DNA of 12,186 nucleotides from Clostridiales bacterium. Its GTDB lineage: Bacteria; Bacillota; Clostridia; Oscillospirales; JAAYXM01. The stretch is from contig JAAYXM010000123.1 of NCBI GenBank assembly GCA_012515925.1, positions 1-12,186 of the forward strand, written 5' to 3'. A program made the translations under genes and the position numbers. The notes beneath the pieces were generated by a model. It was not told the origin of the DNA. It was given only the letters and a program-made list of their open reading frames with translations, and did not search any database. Shown here piece by piece: positions 5,214 to 12,186 of this stretch (the stretch's first letter is position 1; every line of letters starts with the position of its first letter).

Positions 5214-6278
5214 ATGTTGTCAATCGCTATTAACAGGGCGAAGGTTCTGAAGCCGAAACCTCCGCAGGATAAGCTCGGATTCGGTAATTATTTCACCGAC
5301 CATATGTTTGAAATGGATTATACGGAAGGGCGCGGCTGGCATGACGCGCGCATAGTACCGTTCGGTCCGATATCCATTTCTCCCGCCGCGATGGTATTAC
5401 ACTACGCGCAGGAGACCTTCGAGGGTATGAAGGCGTACCGGACAAGCGAGGGGAAAATCCAGTTTTTCCGCCCGCTTGAGAATATCAGGAGACTTAATAA
5501 GTCGAACAAGCGTATTTGCATTCCCGAGATAGACGAGAACGATTTTATGGACGCTCTTCGCGCCGTTGTCAATATTGACAAAGACTGGGTTCCGTCCGCC
5601 GAAGGCACGTCTTTGTACATCAGGCCGTTTACAATCGCTACGGACGAGCATTTGGGCGTGCGCGCCTCTAAGACATACAAATTCTATATAATCCTGTCGC
5701 CCGTAGGCGCGTATTATCCCGAGGGCATAAACCCGGTTAAAATTTTCGTCGAGACGGAGGATGTCCGCGCCGTCAGGGGCGGAACCGGCTTTGCGAAGGT
5801 CGGCGCCAATTATTCCGCGACAATACGCGCGCAGCACCGTGCGGAGGACAAGGGCTATACGCAGGTGCTTTGGCTTGACGGCGTTGAGCGGCGCTATATC
5901 GAGGAAGTCGGGACGATGAACGTGTTCTTCAAAATCGGCGACGAGGTTGTCACGCCTCCGCTTGAGGGGAGTATTCTTCCCGGCATAACCCGCATGTCCT
6001 GTATCGAGGCTTTAAAAAGCTGGGGCGTAAAAGTCAGCGAGCGCAGGCTATCCATTGACGAGCTGTTTGACGCGGCGCGCTCCGGAAGGCTTTCCGAGGC
6101 TTTCGGCAGCGGTACCGCGGCTGTTATCTCCCCGATAGGCGAGCTCGACTGGGACGGAGAGCGGATTGCGATATCGGGCGGAAAAATCGGAGAGCTTACC
6201 CACAAGCTTTACGACTTTATTACGGGCATTCAATGGGGCAAAATAAAGGATGAATTTAACTGGATTATGCCTTTATAA
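5214..6278 (+). CDS. ilvE: Branched-chain amino acid aminotransferase (class IV PLP enzyme)
   Basis: A cytoplasmic enzyme of 354 residues that moves the amino group between glutamate and the 2-oxo acids of leucine, isoleucine and valine. Family landmarks: PFGPISISPAAMVLHYAQ (49-66) followed by ETFEGMKAYR, the PLP lysine K195 in GGTGFAKVGANY, EEVGTMNVFF (230-239), LPGITR (255-260) and FGSGTAA (297-303). Length and motifs fit the longer, eukaryote-like IlvE type II. The ATG at 5214 is set by AAGGAGG at 5201-5207. The frame stays open back to 5088, but that extension crosses the promoter and has no family resemblance. A Gfo/Idh/MocA-type dehydrogenase follows after 18 nt, probably in the same transcript. 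No biosynthetic ilv or leu genes are nearby. Confidence 0.95.
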   Translation: MLSIAINRAKVLKPKPPQDKLGFGNYFTDHMFEMDYTEGRGWHDARIVPFGPISISPAAMVLHYAQETFEGMKAYRTSEGKIQFFRPLENIRRLNKSNKRICIPEIDENDFMDALRAVVNIDKDWVPSAEGTSLYIRPFTIATDEHLGVRASKTYKFYIILSPVGAYYPEGINPVKIFVETEDVRAVRGGTGFAKVGANYSATIRAQHRAEDKGYTQVLWLDGVERRYIEEVGTMNVFFKIGDEVVTPPLEGSILPGITRMSCIEALKSWGVKVSERRLSIDELFDAARSGRLSEAFGSGTAAVISPIGELDWDGERIAISGGKIGELTHKLYDFITGIQWGKIKDEFNWIMPL

Positions 6279-6296
6279 CAATATCGAAAGGAATGA

Positions 6297-7295
6297 ATGA
6301 CCAATATGTTTAAAACCGCGATTATCGGGCTGGGTCATCCGCATATTTTCAGTATGATCGAAGAGCTGCTCGCCGAGAGAGACGATTTTAAAATATGCGC
6401 GATTTGCGACCCCGATACACCGGAAAACGTTGAAAAGGCGCATGAAATGGTCCCCGACGCGAAGGTCTGTCAAAGTCAGGACGAGCTTTACGGCGCGGAG
6501 GAATTTGACACTGTCATGTCATCGGCAATCAACGGCAGGAAGGGCGAAATCGCGCTGCGCGCGCTTCGTTCGGGCAAGAGCATAATGTTCGACAAGCCGC
6601 TTGTCACGACAAAGCACGAATTGTTCGCGATAGAAAAAGCGCTCGCGGAAAACCCGCGGCTAAGAATCGCGCTTTGGCTTACCTGCAGATACGCGCCGGC
6701 GTATTATACCGCGAAGAAGCTGATTGACGCGGGGGAAATCGGAAAGGTGACGCACCTTTATTTTGTCCGCCCGCACAGGCTTGCGCCCGAAAAACGGCCG
6801 GGCTGGATGTTTGAGCCCGAAATGTACGGCGGAATTATAAATGATATCGGTGTTCATGATTTGGATCTGGCGCGCTGGTATACGGGCAGCGAGTATTCTG
6901 AAATACTAGCCGCCACCGCGTCAAACAATCGTTTCCAAAACTATAATATCGAGGATAACGGCTGCGTGTTCGTTAAAATGGGAAGCGGCGCGGAAGTCAT
7001 GGTTAATGAAAACTGGCTGACGCCCGACGCGTTTCCCGCCCACGGCGATACGCGCGCTCTGATTACGGGCACCAAGGGGTTTATTGAGGTGCTTGTGTAT
7101 CCGGAGGATACACTTAAGCTGGTTACGGATTCCCGCCCGCCCGAGATCGTGGAGCTTATGAGTTACGAGCATTCGAGCGTCAAGGATTTTGTGCTCGCGT
7201 TAAAGAGCGGTTCGCACAAGCCGCTTGTTTCAACATATGACGCGATTATGGCTACCAAGTTCGCGCTCGAAGCGCAGGCAATAGCCAACAAATGA
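6297..7295 (+). CDS. Gfo/Idh/MocA-family NAD(P)-dependent oxidoreductase
   Basis: A 332-residue cytoplasmic dehydrogenase-like protein. The N-terminal Rossmann fold starts with AIIGLGHPH (8-16) and ends at the nucleotide-site motif SIMFDKP (95-101), where the family usually has EKP. The C-terminal substrate domain carries GGIINDIGVHDLD (178-190), matching the GGxxxDxGxHxxD signature; D183 and H187 are the likely catalytic pair. Members oxidise or reduce sugars, inositols and related compounds, and the substrate cannot be read from sequence. ATG 6297 follows AAAGGA (6287-6292) at 4 nt; ATG 6306 is an alternative start. It sits 18 nt behind ilvE, so is likely cotranscribed, although no shared pathway is obvious. 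A hairpin follows at 7304. Confidence 0.9.
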   Translation: MTNMFKTAIIGLGHPHIFSMIEELLAERDDFKICAICDPDTPENVEKAHEMVPDAKVCQSQDELYGAEEFDTVMSSAINGRKGEIALRALRSGKSIMFDKPLVTTKHELFAIEKALAENPRLRIALWLTCRYAPAYYTAKKLIDAGEIGKVTHLYFVRPHRLAPEKRPGWMFEPEMYGGIINDIGVHDLDLARWYTGSEYSEILAATASNNRFQNYNIEDNGCVFVKMGSGAEVMVNENWLTPDAFPAHGDTRALITGTKGFIEVLVYPEDTLKLVTDSRPPEIVELMSYEHSSVKDFVLALKSGSHKPLVSTYDAIMATKFALEAQAIANK

Positions 7296-7303
7296 CAAAA
7301 AAG

Positions 7304-7337
7304 AAGCTGCTTTGTGCCGCAAGGCATAAAGCAGCTT
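7304..7337. terminator. Bidirectional terminator between the oxidoreductase and the convergent peptide gene
   Basis: A 15-bp stem (7304-7318 with 7323-7337, one G-U pair) is capped by a GCAA tetraloop. On the minus strand it is followed by CTTTTTTGTC, a proper U-tract; on the plus strand the tail is only TTTACC. It begins 8 nt after the oxidoreductase stop. The better tail on the minus side supports real leftward transcription from the small gene. Confidence 0.8.
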
Positions 7338-7356
7338 TACCTAATGAAAGCATAAA

Positions 7357-7394
7357 AAGTCTGCCCCAAACCAAATAATAGCTCGAGCAGACTT
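7357..7394 (-). terminator. Terminator-like hairpin behind the small peptide gene
   Basis: On the minus strand AAGTCTGC (7387-7394) pairs with GCAGACTT (7357-7364), extendable by a C-G and a G-U pair, and is followed by TTTATGCTTT. The loop is long (about 18-22 nt). It begins 33 nt after the small gene's stop codon; the stronger terminator at 7304-7337 lies just beyond it. Confidence 0.55.
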
Positions 7395-7427
7395 GTTACG
7401 GAATACACATATGTAGCCGTCTCCGCG

Positions 7428-7544
7428 TCAGATTGCGCCGTAATCCTCGATACCTGTACTATCGCCGAAAGCAAAGCTTATGGTAATGCACTCTTCGGCT
7501 TTGAAAAAAGTAACATTGATTTCCGGATTTTCGTACTTTCTCAT
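7428..7544 (-). CDS. Small 38-residue peptide, function unknown
   Basis: A short frame on the minus strand encodes a 38-residue peptide that begins MRKYENPEINVTFF, continues KAEECITISFAF and ends GDSTGIEDYGAI before a TGA. It has one cysteine, no membrane helix and no signal peptide. The ATG at 7544 lies 7 nt after GGAGGG (7552-7557); an in-frame ATG at 7550 is too close to that site. A consensus promoter and two hairpins with T-rich tails bracket it, making a full transcription unit of about 250 nt. I recall short Clostridial proteins that start with M-(K/R)-K-Y-E-x-P-E, but have no function for them. It could be a small regulator, a secreted or modified peptide precursor, or a leader peptide. 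No peptide-modifying enzyme is nearby; a MATE exporter is encoded divergently. Confidence 0.7.
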   Translation of the reverse strand: MRKYENPEINVTFFKAEECITISFAFGDSTGIEDYGAI

Positions 7545-7576
7545 TTTCATACCCTCCGATTTTATTCTCCGGAATT

Positions 7577-7605
7577 ATTCTATAACTAATCTTCGGAGTT
7601 GTCAA
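7577..7605 (-). promoter_or_regulatory. Consensus sigma-A promoter of the small peptide gene
   Basis: On the minus strand a perfect TTGACA (7600-7605) is separated by exactly 17 nt from TAGAAT (7577-7582, one mismatch to TATAAT). Transcription should start near 7570, leaving a leader of about 26 nt that holds the GGAGGG ribosome binding site. It has the best -35 in the window. Confidence 0.85.
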
Positions 7606-7720
7606 GGGTATTTTTGTTATTTATGTATAATTTATATATTTGGTTTTTCGACTTATATTGTAATTTCATGTATTTGAAAAAATTATTCATGTTGTAAAAA
7701 AATTAGGATGTGTTTATTAA

Positions 7721-9118
7721 ATGGCGTTTTTAAGACGGCTGTACGCGCCTGAGTTTTTGGTCCCGGATAGCAAAAGACAGGGTGAGCTGCCGAAAACAAG
7801 CAGCGCGTACGGCAGTGTCGTGAGATTAGCCTGGCCCGCGCTGACAGAGATGGTGCTCGTGACCATGATTAACATGGTCGACACGATGATGGTCAGTGTG
7901 CTGGGTCACAGGGCAATCGCGGCGGTAGGTGTTGTGCACCAGCCGAGGTTTGTAGTGCTCGCGGCCTTTATGGCAATCGGCACCTCGGTTACCGCGATAG
8001 TCGCGAGAAGGCGGGGCGAAAAAAACAGTCAGGGAGCGAATGACTGTATGCTTAACGGCTTCGCGATAAGCGCCGTGCTCGCGATTGTCATTTCGGCGGC
8101 ATCATATATATTTGCCCGTCAGTTTTTATATATGGCGGGGGCTAATAATGAAATAATCGACGACGCGACGGCATATTTTCGGTTCCTGCTCATAGGAATA
8201 CCGTTTAACGCTCTTGCCCTTATAATAACCGCGGCACAGCGCGGCGCGGGCAATACAAAAATATCGATGCAGATAAACCTGCTCGCGAATCTTGTCAATG
8301 TGGTTTTCAACTATCTTTTAATAGAGGGGAAATTCGGGTTTCCGCGGCTTGAGGTTTCGGGAGCCGCTATTGCGACGACGATAGGTTACACAGTCGCGTT
8401 TTTTGCCGCCCTGCTGTCGCTTAAAAAACCCGAGGGATTCCTGAGCATTTACAAAATCAAGTTTAAGCTTGACAGGGCGATACTCAAAACCATTTATAAA
8501 ATAGGCTCGAGCGCGGCGGTGGAGCAGTTATGCGTCAGGATAGGATTTCTGCTCTATGCGAGACTGGTCGCGGGGCTCGGAACGGAAAGCCTTGCCACAC
8601 ACCAGATCTGCCTCAACCTTAATTTTTTCTTCGCGATTGCCGCGGGCTTTGAGATCGCGGCGACAACGCTTGTGGGGCAGAACCTCGGCGCGAAGCGGGT
8701 GGATCTTGCAACCCTGTATATAAAAGTATGCCAAAGGGTCGCGTTGTGTATAACCTCGGGTATCGCGATTCTTTACATATTGACCGGAAGAAGTCTTATA
8801 TCCATGTTTTCCGGCGAGCAGAGCATTATATCGCTTGGCGCGACGATACTTATAATCATGGCGGCCACAAGCCCGTTTCAGGTATCGCAGGTGATCATCA
8901 GCGGAAGCCTGCGCGGAGCGGGCGACACAAAGTTTGTCGCGGCCGTCTCCTTTATAAGCATTATGGCCTTAAGACCGGTTGTCGCGTGGTTTTTAGCCTA
9001 TCCGCTCGGGCTCGGGCTTGTGGGCGCGTGGCTTTCGATGACAATAGATATTTTAATCAGAATTGCTCTGACGTACGCGCGAATGCATACCGGAAAATGG
9101 ACAAAAATAAAAGTATAG
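7721..9118 (+). CDS. MATE-family efflux transporter
   Basis: A 465-residue inner-membrane protein with two repeated MatE halves (about residues 30-200 and 250-420) and roughly twelve helices. The first half opens with VRLAWPALTEMVLVTMINMVDTMM, of which the key part is residues 27-46, and has QRGAGNTK before helix 6. The second half repeats the pattern with SGSLRGAGDTKF. Such proteins export drugs, metabolites or peptides in exchange for Na+ or H+; the substrate is unknown. A hydrophilic N-terminal stretch of about 30 residues precedes the first helix. The ribosome binding site is poor (TAGGA at 7704-7709, 12 nt from ATG 7721). The AT-rich 115 nt upstream (7606-7720) has a TATAAT at 7626-7631 but no matching -35, so the promoter is uncertain. 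Confidence 0.92.
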   Translation: MAFLRRLYAPEFLVPDSKRQGELPKTSSAYGSVVRLAWPALTEMVLVTMINMVDTMMVSVLGHRAIAAVGVVHQPRFVVLAAFMAIGTSVTAIVARRRGEKNSQGANDCMLNGFAISAVLAIVISAASYIFARQFLYMAGANNEIIDDATAYFRFLLIGIPFNALALIITAAQRGAGNTKISMQINLLANLVNVVFNYLLIEGKFGFPRLEVSGAAIATTIGYTVAFFAALLSLKKPEGFLSIYKIKFKLDRAILKTIYKIGSSAAVEQLCVRIGFLLYARLVAGLGTESLATHQICLNLNFFFAIAAGFEIAATTLVGQNLGAKRVDLATLYIKVCQRVALCITSGIAILYILTGRSLISMFSGEQSIISLGATILIIMAATSPFQVSQVIISGSLRGAGDTKFVAAVSFISIMALRPVVAWFLAYPLGLGLVGAWLSMTIDILIRIALTYARMHTGKWTKIKV

Positions 9119-9182
9119 CTTTAAGGCAATATAATCATAGGATAATGCTACTTTTATCAATGAAATCGTATTATACATTCGT

Positions 9183-9188
9183 TATAAT
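9183..9188 (+). promoter_or_regulatory. Candidate -10 element upstream of pfp
   Basis: TATAAT at 9183-9188, 41 nt before the pfp start, in an AT-rich gap of 111 nt after the MATE gene. No good -35 is found at 16-18 nt, and there is no TGn extension, so this is only a candidate. No hairpin terminator is visible between the MATE gene and pfp, so read-through is also possible. Confidence 0.4.
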
Positions 9189-9229
9189 GAAGATAGTGCA
9201 AGTTTTTTAAATAAGGAGGCTTTATCACA

Positions 9230-10522
9230 GTGAGCAGACCTAAAAACGTTGTGGTTGCGCAGTCGGGGGGGCCGACTCCGGTTATCAATAACTCTCTCCG
9301 CGGCGTAATCGAGACCTGTAAAATGTTTCCCGATAAGTTCAATACCGTATACGCCGGGTTTCACGGTGTCGAGGGCATTCTTAAGGAAGAGCTTTTGGAT
9401 TTAAGCGCCCAGTCGCGGGAGGAAATCGCGCTGCTTCGGACCACGCCGGCGGCGGGCTCGATAGGTACCTGCAGATATAAGCTTAAAAGTCATCAGACCG
9501 AGGATTTCGAGCGTTTAATTGAGGTATTCAAGGCGCATGATATCGGCTACCTGTTCTATATCGGCGGCAACGACTCGATGGATACCGCCAATAAAATAAG
9601 CATCCTGGCGCGTGAAAAGGGGCTCGAGCTTATCGCGACGGGTGTTCCCAAGACAATCGACAACGACGTGGGTGACACCGAGTTTAAGCTTATCGACCAT
9701 ACCCCGGGCTACGGCAGTGTCGCGAGATACTGGGCAAGCCTTATTCAGAACGCGAACGAGGAAAACAAGGGCTCCTCTCCCGCCGACCCGGTTCTGGTTA
9801 TTCAGGCCATGGGCAGGAAAATAGGGTATATCCCGGCCGCCGCACGTCTCGCCGATACTGACCGCGAGATGCCGCTTCTCATATGCATGGCGGAATCAGG
9901 GCTTGCGCTTCCCGAGATAGCCGAGCGCGTCAACGAAACGCTTGTAAAACGCGGGCGGTGCATACTCGTCATAGGCGAGGGCGTCGACGTCGGAAACATC
10001 GGCGAAACAAAGGACTCGTTCGGGCATACGCAGTTTAGCGCCAGCAAAACCACGGTTGCCCAGGTTATTACGAATTACTTAAACGATGTCGGGCTTAAGA
10101 CACGCGGCGCGGCGCGGTTCCAGCTTCCGGGCACAGACCAGCGCGCGAGCATTAATTTCGTGTCCGCGGTGGACCTCGACGAGGCTTACAAGCTGGGTCA
10201 GAAGGCGGTTGTTATCGCCGCGGAGGACGGCAACGGCTATATGTCCACGATTACCCGCAAGCCGGGTATCATATACAATGTGGATTATGACAAGGTCCCG
10301 CTCACGCTTGTCGCGAATTCGGAGCGCACGTTCCCGAAAGAGTGGCTTACCGCCGACAGGACCGACGTGACGGACGATTTCATAAAGTACGCGAAACCGC
10401 TTATCGGCGATGACCTTGTCGGGATTCCGACAATCGGCGGGATTATGCGGCTTGCGCGGTTTAAACCGATATTCGCGGAAAAGAAGCTTGCCGAATATGT
10501 CCCCAGCGCATACAGAAAATAA
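9230..10522 (+). CDS. pfp: 6-phosphofructokinase, probably pyrophosphate-dependent
   Basis: A 430-residue cytoplasmic enzyme that phosphorylates fructose 6-phosphate to the 1,6-bisphosphate in glycolysis, reversibly if PPi is the donor. Motifs: VVAQSGGPTPVINNSL (8-23), GGNDSMDT (112-119), the catalytic GVPKTIDND (138-146, with D144 as base) and MGRKIGY (194-200). The donor site favours PPi: an Asp (D115) stands where ATP enzymes have the second Gly of GGDGS, and Lys (K141) replaces the Gly of PGTIDND. It is longer than ATP enzymes of about 320 residues. The start is GTG 9230, 10 nt after AAGGAGG (9213-9219). The gap to the HAD gene is 51 nt without a terminator, which suggests one operon with gnd. 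Confidence 0.93.
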   Translation: MSRPKNVVVAQSGGPTPVINNSLRGVIETCKMFPDKFNTVYAGFHGVEGILKEELLDLSAQSREEIALLRTTPAAGSIGTCRYKLKSHQTEDFERLIEVFKAHDIGYLFYIGGNDSMDTANKISILAREKGLELIATGVPKTIDNDVGDTEFKLIDHTPGYGSVARYWASLIQNANEENKGSSPADPVLVIQAMGRKIGYIPAAARLADTDREMPLLICMAESGLALPEIAERVNETLVKRGRCILVIGEGVDVGNIGETKDSFGHTQFSASKTTVAQVITNYLNDVGLKTRGAARFQLPGTDQRASINFVSAVDLDEAYKLGQKAVVIAAEDGNGYMSTITRKPGIIYNVDYDKVPLTLVANSERTFPKEWLTADRTDVTDDFIKYAKPLIGDDLVGIPTIGGIMRLARFKPIFAEKKLAEYVPSAYRK

Positions 10523-10573
10523 TCTGTTCAATAGCCTAAGCTAATAGAATAATTCATCAGGAGGTAGTGTAAC

Positions 10574-11467
10574 ATGCAAAATCCGGCCCAGCCATTAATC
10601 GACCTTAAAAAAGCCCATGATTTTCTTATCTGTATAGATTCTGACGGCTGCGCGTTTGACACGATGGAGATTAAGCATAAGGAGTGCTTCTGCCCGAACA
10701 CGATTAACGAATGGGGACTCCAGGCTGTTTCCAAGTACGCGCGCGAGGCCGCGGAGTTTGTAAACCTGTATTCCAAGTACCGCGGAATTAACCGCTTTCC
10801 CGCTCTGCTTAAGGTTTTTGAGCTTCTTAAGGAGCGCAGGGAGGTAATAGAGCGCGGCTTCAAGCTTCCGGATTACGCTGCGGTCGAGCAGTGGACGAAT
10901 ACCGAAAAGAAGCTCGGCAATCCCGCGTTAATCCGCGCGGTCGAGGAAACCCGTGACCCGGTGCTCGAAAGGGCGCTAAGGTGGTCAAACGCGGTCAACG
11001 AAACGGTCGAAAGATTTGTTCACGGCGTGCCGCCGTTTCCGTATGTCCGCGAATCGCTCGCGAAAATTCAGAACGTTGCCGACGCGATTGTCGTTTCCGC
11101 GACGCCCGGCGAGGCGCTTAACCGCGAATGGGCGGAGCACGATATAGATAAGTATGTCAAAGCCATCGCGGGACAGGAAATGGGCAACAAGGCGCATTGC
11201 ATCGAGCTCGCGAAAACCGGAAGGTACGATAACAACCATGTGCTTATGGTGGGCGACGCTCCGGGCGATATGAAGGCGGCAAAGCAAAACGGCGTTCTGT
11301 TCTACCCGATTAACCCGGGCGACGAGGACAAGTCATGGAAGCGCTTTTTCGACGAGGCGCTCGATAAATTCATAAATCTCACTTACGAGGGCGAATACGA
11401 GAGGAAGCTTATCGAGGAATTCGACGCTTATCTCCCCGAGCTTCCGCCCTGGAAGCTTAATAAATAA
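10574..11467 (+). CDS. HAD-superfamily hydrolase (probable phosphatase)
   Basis: A 297-residue cytoplasmic protein with all four HAD motifs: I, IDSDGCAFDT with nucleophile D22 and acid D24; II, VVSATP with S175; III, K206 in EMGNKAHC; IV, VGDAPGDMKAA with D228 and D232. About 140 residues between motifs I and II form a large, mostly helical cap of the C1 type, which decides the substrate. Members usually remove phosphate from small metabolites. The start is ATG 10574 with AGGAGGT at 10559-10565. It is placed between pfp (51 nt upstream) and gnd (28 nt downstream) with no terminator on either side. This suggests a role in sugar-phosphate metabolism, though the exact substrate is unknown. Confidence 0.88.
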   Translation: MQNPAQPLIDLKKAHDFLICIDSDGCAFDTMEIKHKECFCPNTINEWGLQAVSKYAREAAEFVNLYSKYRGINRFPALLKVFELLKERREVIERGFKLPDYAAVEQWTNTEKKLGNPALIRAVEETRDPVLERALRWSNAVNETVERFVHGVPPFPYVRESLAKIQNVADAIVVSATPGEALNREWAEHDIDKYVKAIAGQEMGNKAHCIELAKTGRYDNNHVLMVGDAPGDMKAAKQNGVLFYPINPGDEDKSWKRFFDEALDKFINLTYEGEYERKLIEEFDAYLPELPPWKLNK

Positions 11468-11495
11468 AATAAACATATTTCGGAGGTTTAATTAA

Positions 11496-12186
11496 ATGAA
11501 AAAAGCAGATATCGGATTAGTCGGACTCGCGGTTATGGGCGAAAACCTGGTCATGAACATGGAGAGCAAGGGCTTTACCGTCGCCGTGTTCAACAGGACC
11601 ACGGAAAAGGTTACAAGATTTGTTAACGGCCGCGCAAAGGGAAAGAATATAATCGGAACTTATTCCATCGAGGAGCTTGTCGAAAACCTCGAAAAGCCGC
11701 GCAAGGTCATGCTCATGGTCAAGGCGGGCAAGGCGGTCGACGATTTTATCGATTTGATAATCCCGCATCTTGAAAAGGGCGATATCATAATCGACGGCGG
11801 AAACTCGCATTTCCCGGACACAATCCGCCGCACGGAGTATGTCGAGTCCAAAGGCCTTTTGTATATCGGCACGGGCGTTTCGGGCGGCGAGGAAGGCGCG
11901 CTCAAAGGTCCCAGCATGATGCCGGGCGGATCGAACAAGGCATGGGAGCATGTAAAGCCCATTTTCCAGGCGATTTGCGCTAAGGTCGAGGACGGCAGCC
12001 CCTGCTGCGACTGGGTCGGCGAAAACGGCGCGGGCCACTTTGTGAAAATGGTGCATAACGGCATCGAATACGGCGATATGCAGCTTATCTGCGAGACCTA
12101 CCATCTCATGAAGGATATTCTCGGCATGGACGCTCCCGGGATGCACGAGGTGTTCAAGGAATGGAACAAGGGCGAGCTTGACAGCT
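11496..12186 (+). CDS. gnd: 6-phosphogluconate dehydrogenase, 3'-truncated
   Basis: The first 230 residues of a protein that is usually about 470-485 long; the rest lies beyond the window. It oxidises and decarboxylates 6-phosphogluconate to ribulose 5-phosphate in the pentose phosphate pathway. The N-terminal Rossmann domain has VGLAVMGENL (9-18) and NRT (33-35), the residues that read the NADP ribose phosphate. Substrate motifs are IDGGNSHFPDT (99-109), GVSGGEEGALKGPSMMPGG (127-145) and GHFVKMVHNGIEYGDMQLI (180-198), with catalytic K184 and E191. The ATG at 11496 follows GGAGGT (11482-11487) at 8 nt. It is in line with the HAD phosphatase and pfp, so probably in the same transcript. Confidence 0.96.
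   Translation, partial: MKKADIGLVGLAVMGENLVMNMESKGFTVAVFNRTTEKVTRFVNGRAKGKNIIGTYSIEELVENLEKPRKVMLMVKAGKAVDDFIDLIIPHLEKGDIIIDGGNSHFPDTIRRTEYVESKGLLYIGTGVSGGEEGALKGPSMMPGGSNKAWEHVKPIFQAICAKVEDGSPCCDWVGENGAGHFVKMVHNGIEYGDMQLICETYHLMKDILGMDAPGMHEVFKEWNKGELDS

Noticed and set aside
7626..7631. TATAAT as the MATE promoter
   Set aside because: No acceptable -35 at 16-18 nt and no TGn; AT-rich sequence yields such hexamers often.
7480..7677. 65-residue plus-strand frame opposite the small peptide gene
   Set aside because: No ribosome binding site, unconvincing composition, and it lies antisense to the peptide gene's promoter and start. Its apparent openness comes from AT-rich DNA.
8728..9210. 160-residue frame within and after the MATE gene
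   Set aside because: It overlaps the conserved MATE C-terminal half in another frame, has arginine- and histidine-rich random-looking composition and no ribosome binding site.
11517..12146. 209-residue minus-strand frame opposite gnd
   Set aside because: It is the complement of the strongly conserved 6-phosphogluconate dehydrogenase frame and is explained by codon bias.

Overview
The window looks like chromosomal DNA from an anaerobic Firmicute of class Clostridia. This rests on a tetrahydrofolate (THF) riboswitch ahead of an ECF folate S-component, ABC-2 permeases of the small Gram-positive type, a pyrophosphate-type phosphofructokinase, strong AGGAGG-like ribosome binding sites, and several sigma-A promoters with an extended -10 (TGnTATAAT). 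I cannot name the genus. No mobile element, rRNA, tRNA or CRISPR array is visible.

Layout. (1) 1-1116: two tandem ABC-2 permease paralogues, the first cut by the window edge, each followed by a stem-loop at or around its stop codon. (2) 1179-1990, minus strand: folT, with a well-formed THF riboswitch and its own promoter. (3) 2027-3570, plus strand: an nfeD-SPFH/stomatin pair with promoter and terminator, a membrane-microdomain module. (4) 3612-3716: a small array of mini-hairpins with GNRA loops and a 42-nt palindrome. (5) 3715-4997, minus strand: a secreted protein with a copper-amine-oxidase-like stalk domain and a polysaccharide deacetylase fold that has lost every catalytic and metal-binding motif. 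(6) 5113-7295, plus strand: ilvE (branched-chain aminotransferase) followed after 18 nt by a Gfo/Idh/MocA-family dehydrogenase. (7) 7304-7605, minus strand: a compact unit for a 38-residue peptide, complete with consensus promoter, ribosome binding site and terminators. (8) 7721-9118: a MATE-family exporter. (9) 9183-12186: pfp, a HAD phosphatase and gnd (cut by the window edge), a central carbon cassette probably read as one operon.

Most of the window is ordinary housekeeping and transport. The parts most worth a second look are the 38-residue peptide gene at 7428-7544, the degenerate deacetylase, the possible expression platform of the folate riboswitch, and the HAD phosphatase between two sugar-phosphate enzymes. 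I do not see a clear new multi-gene system; the small peptide gene is the best candidate for something undescribed.
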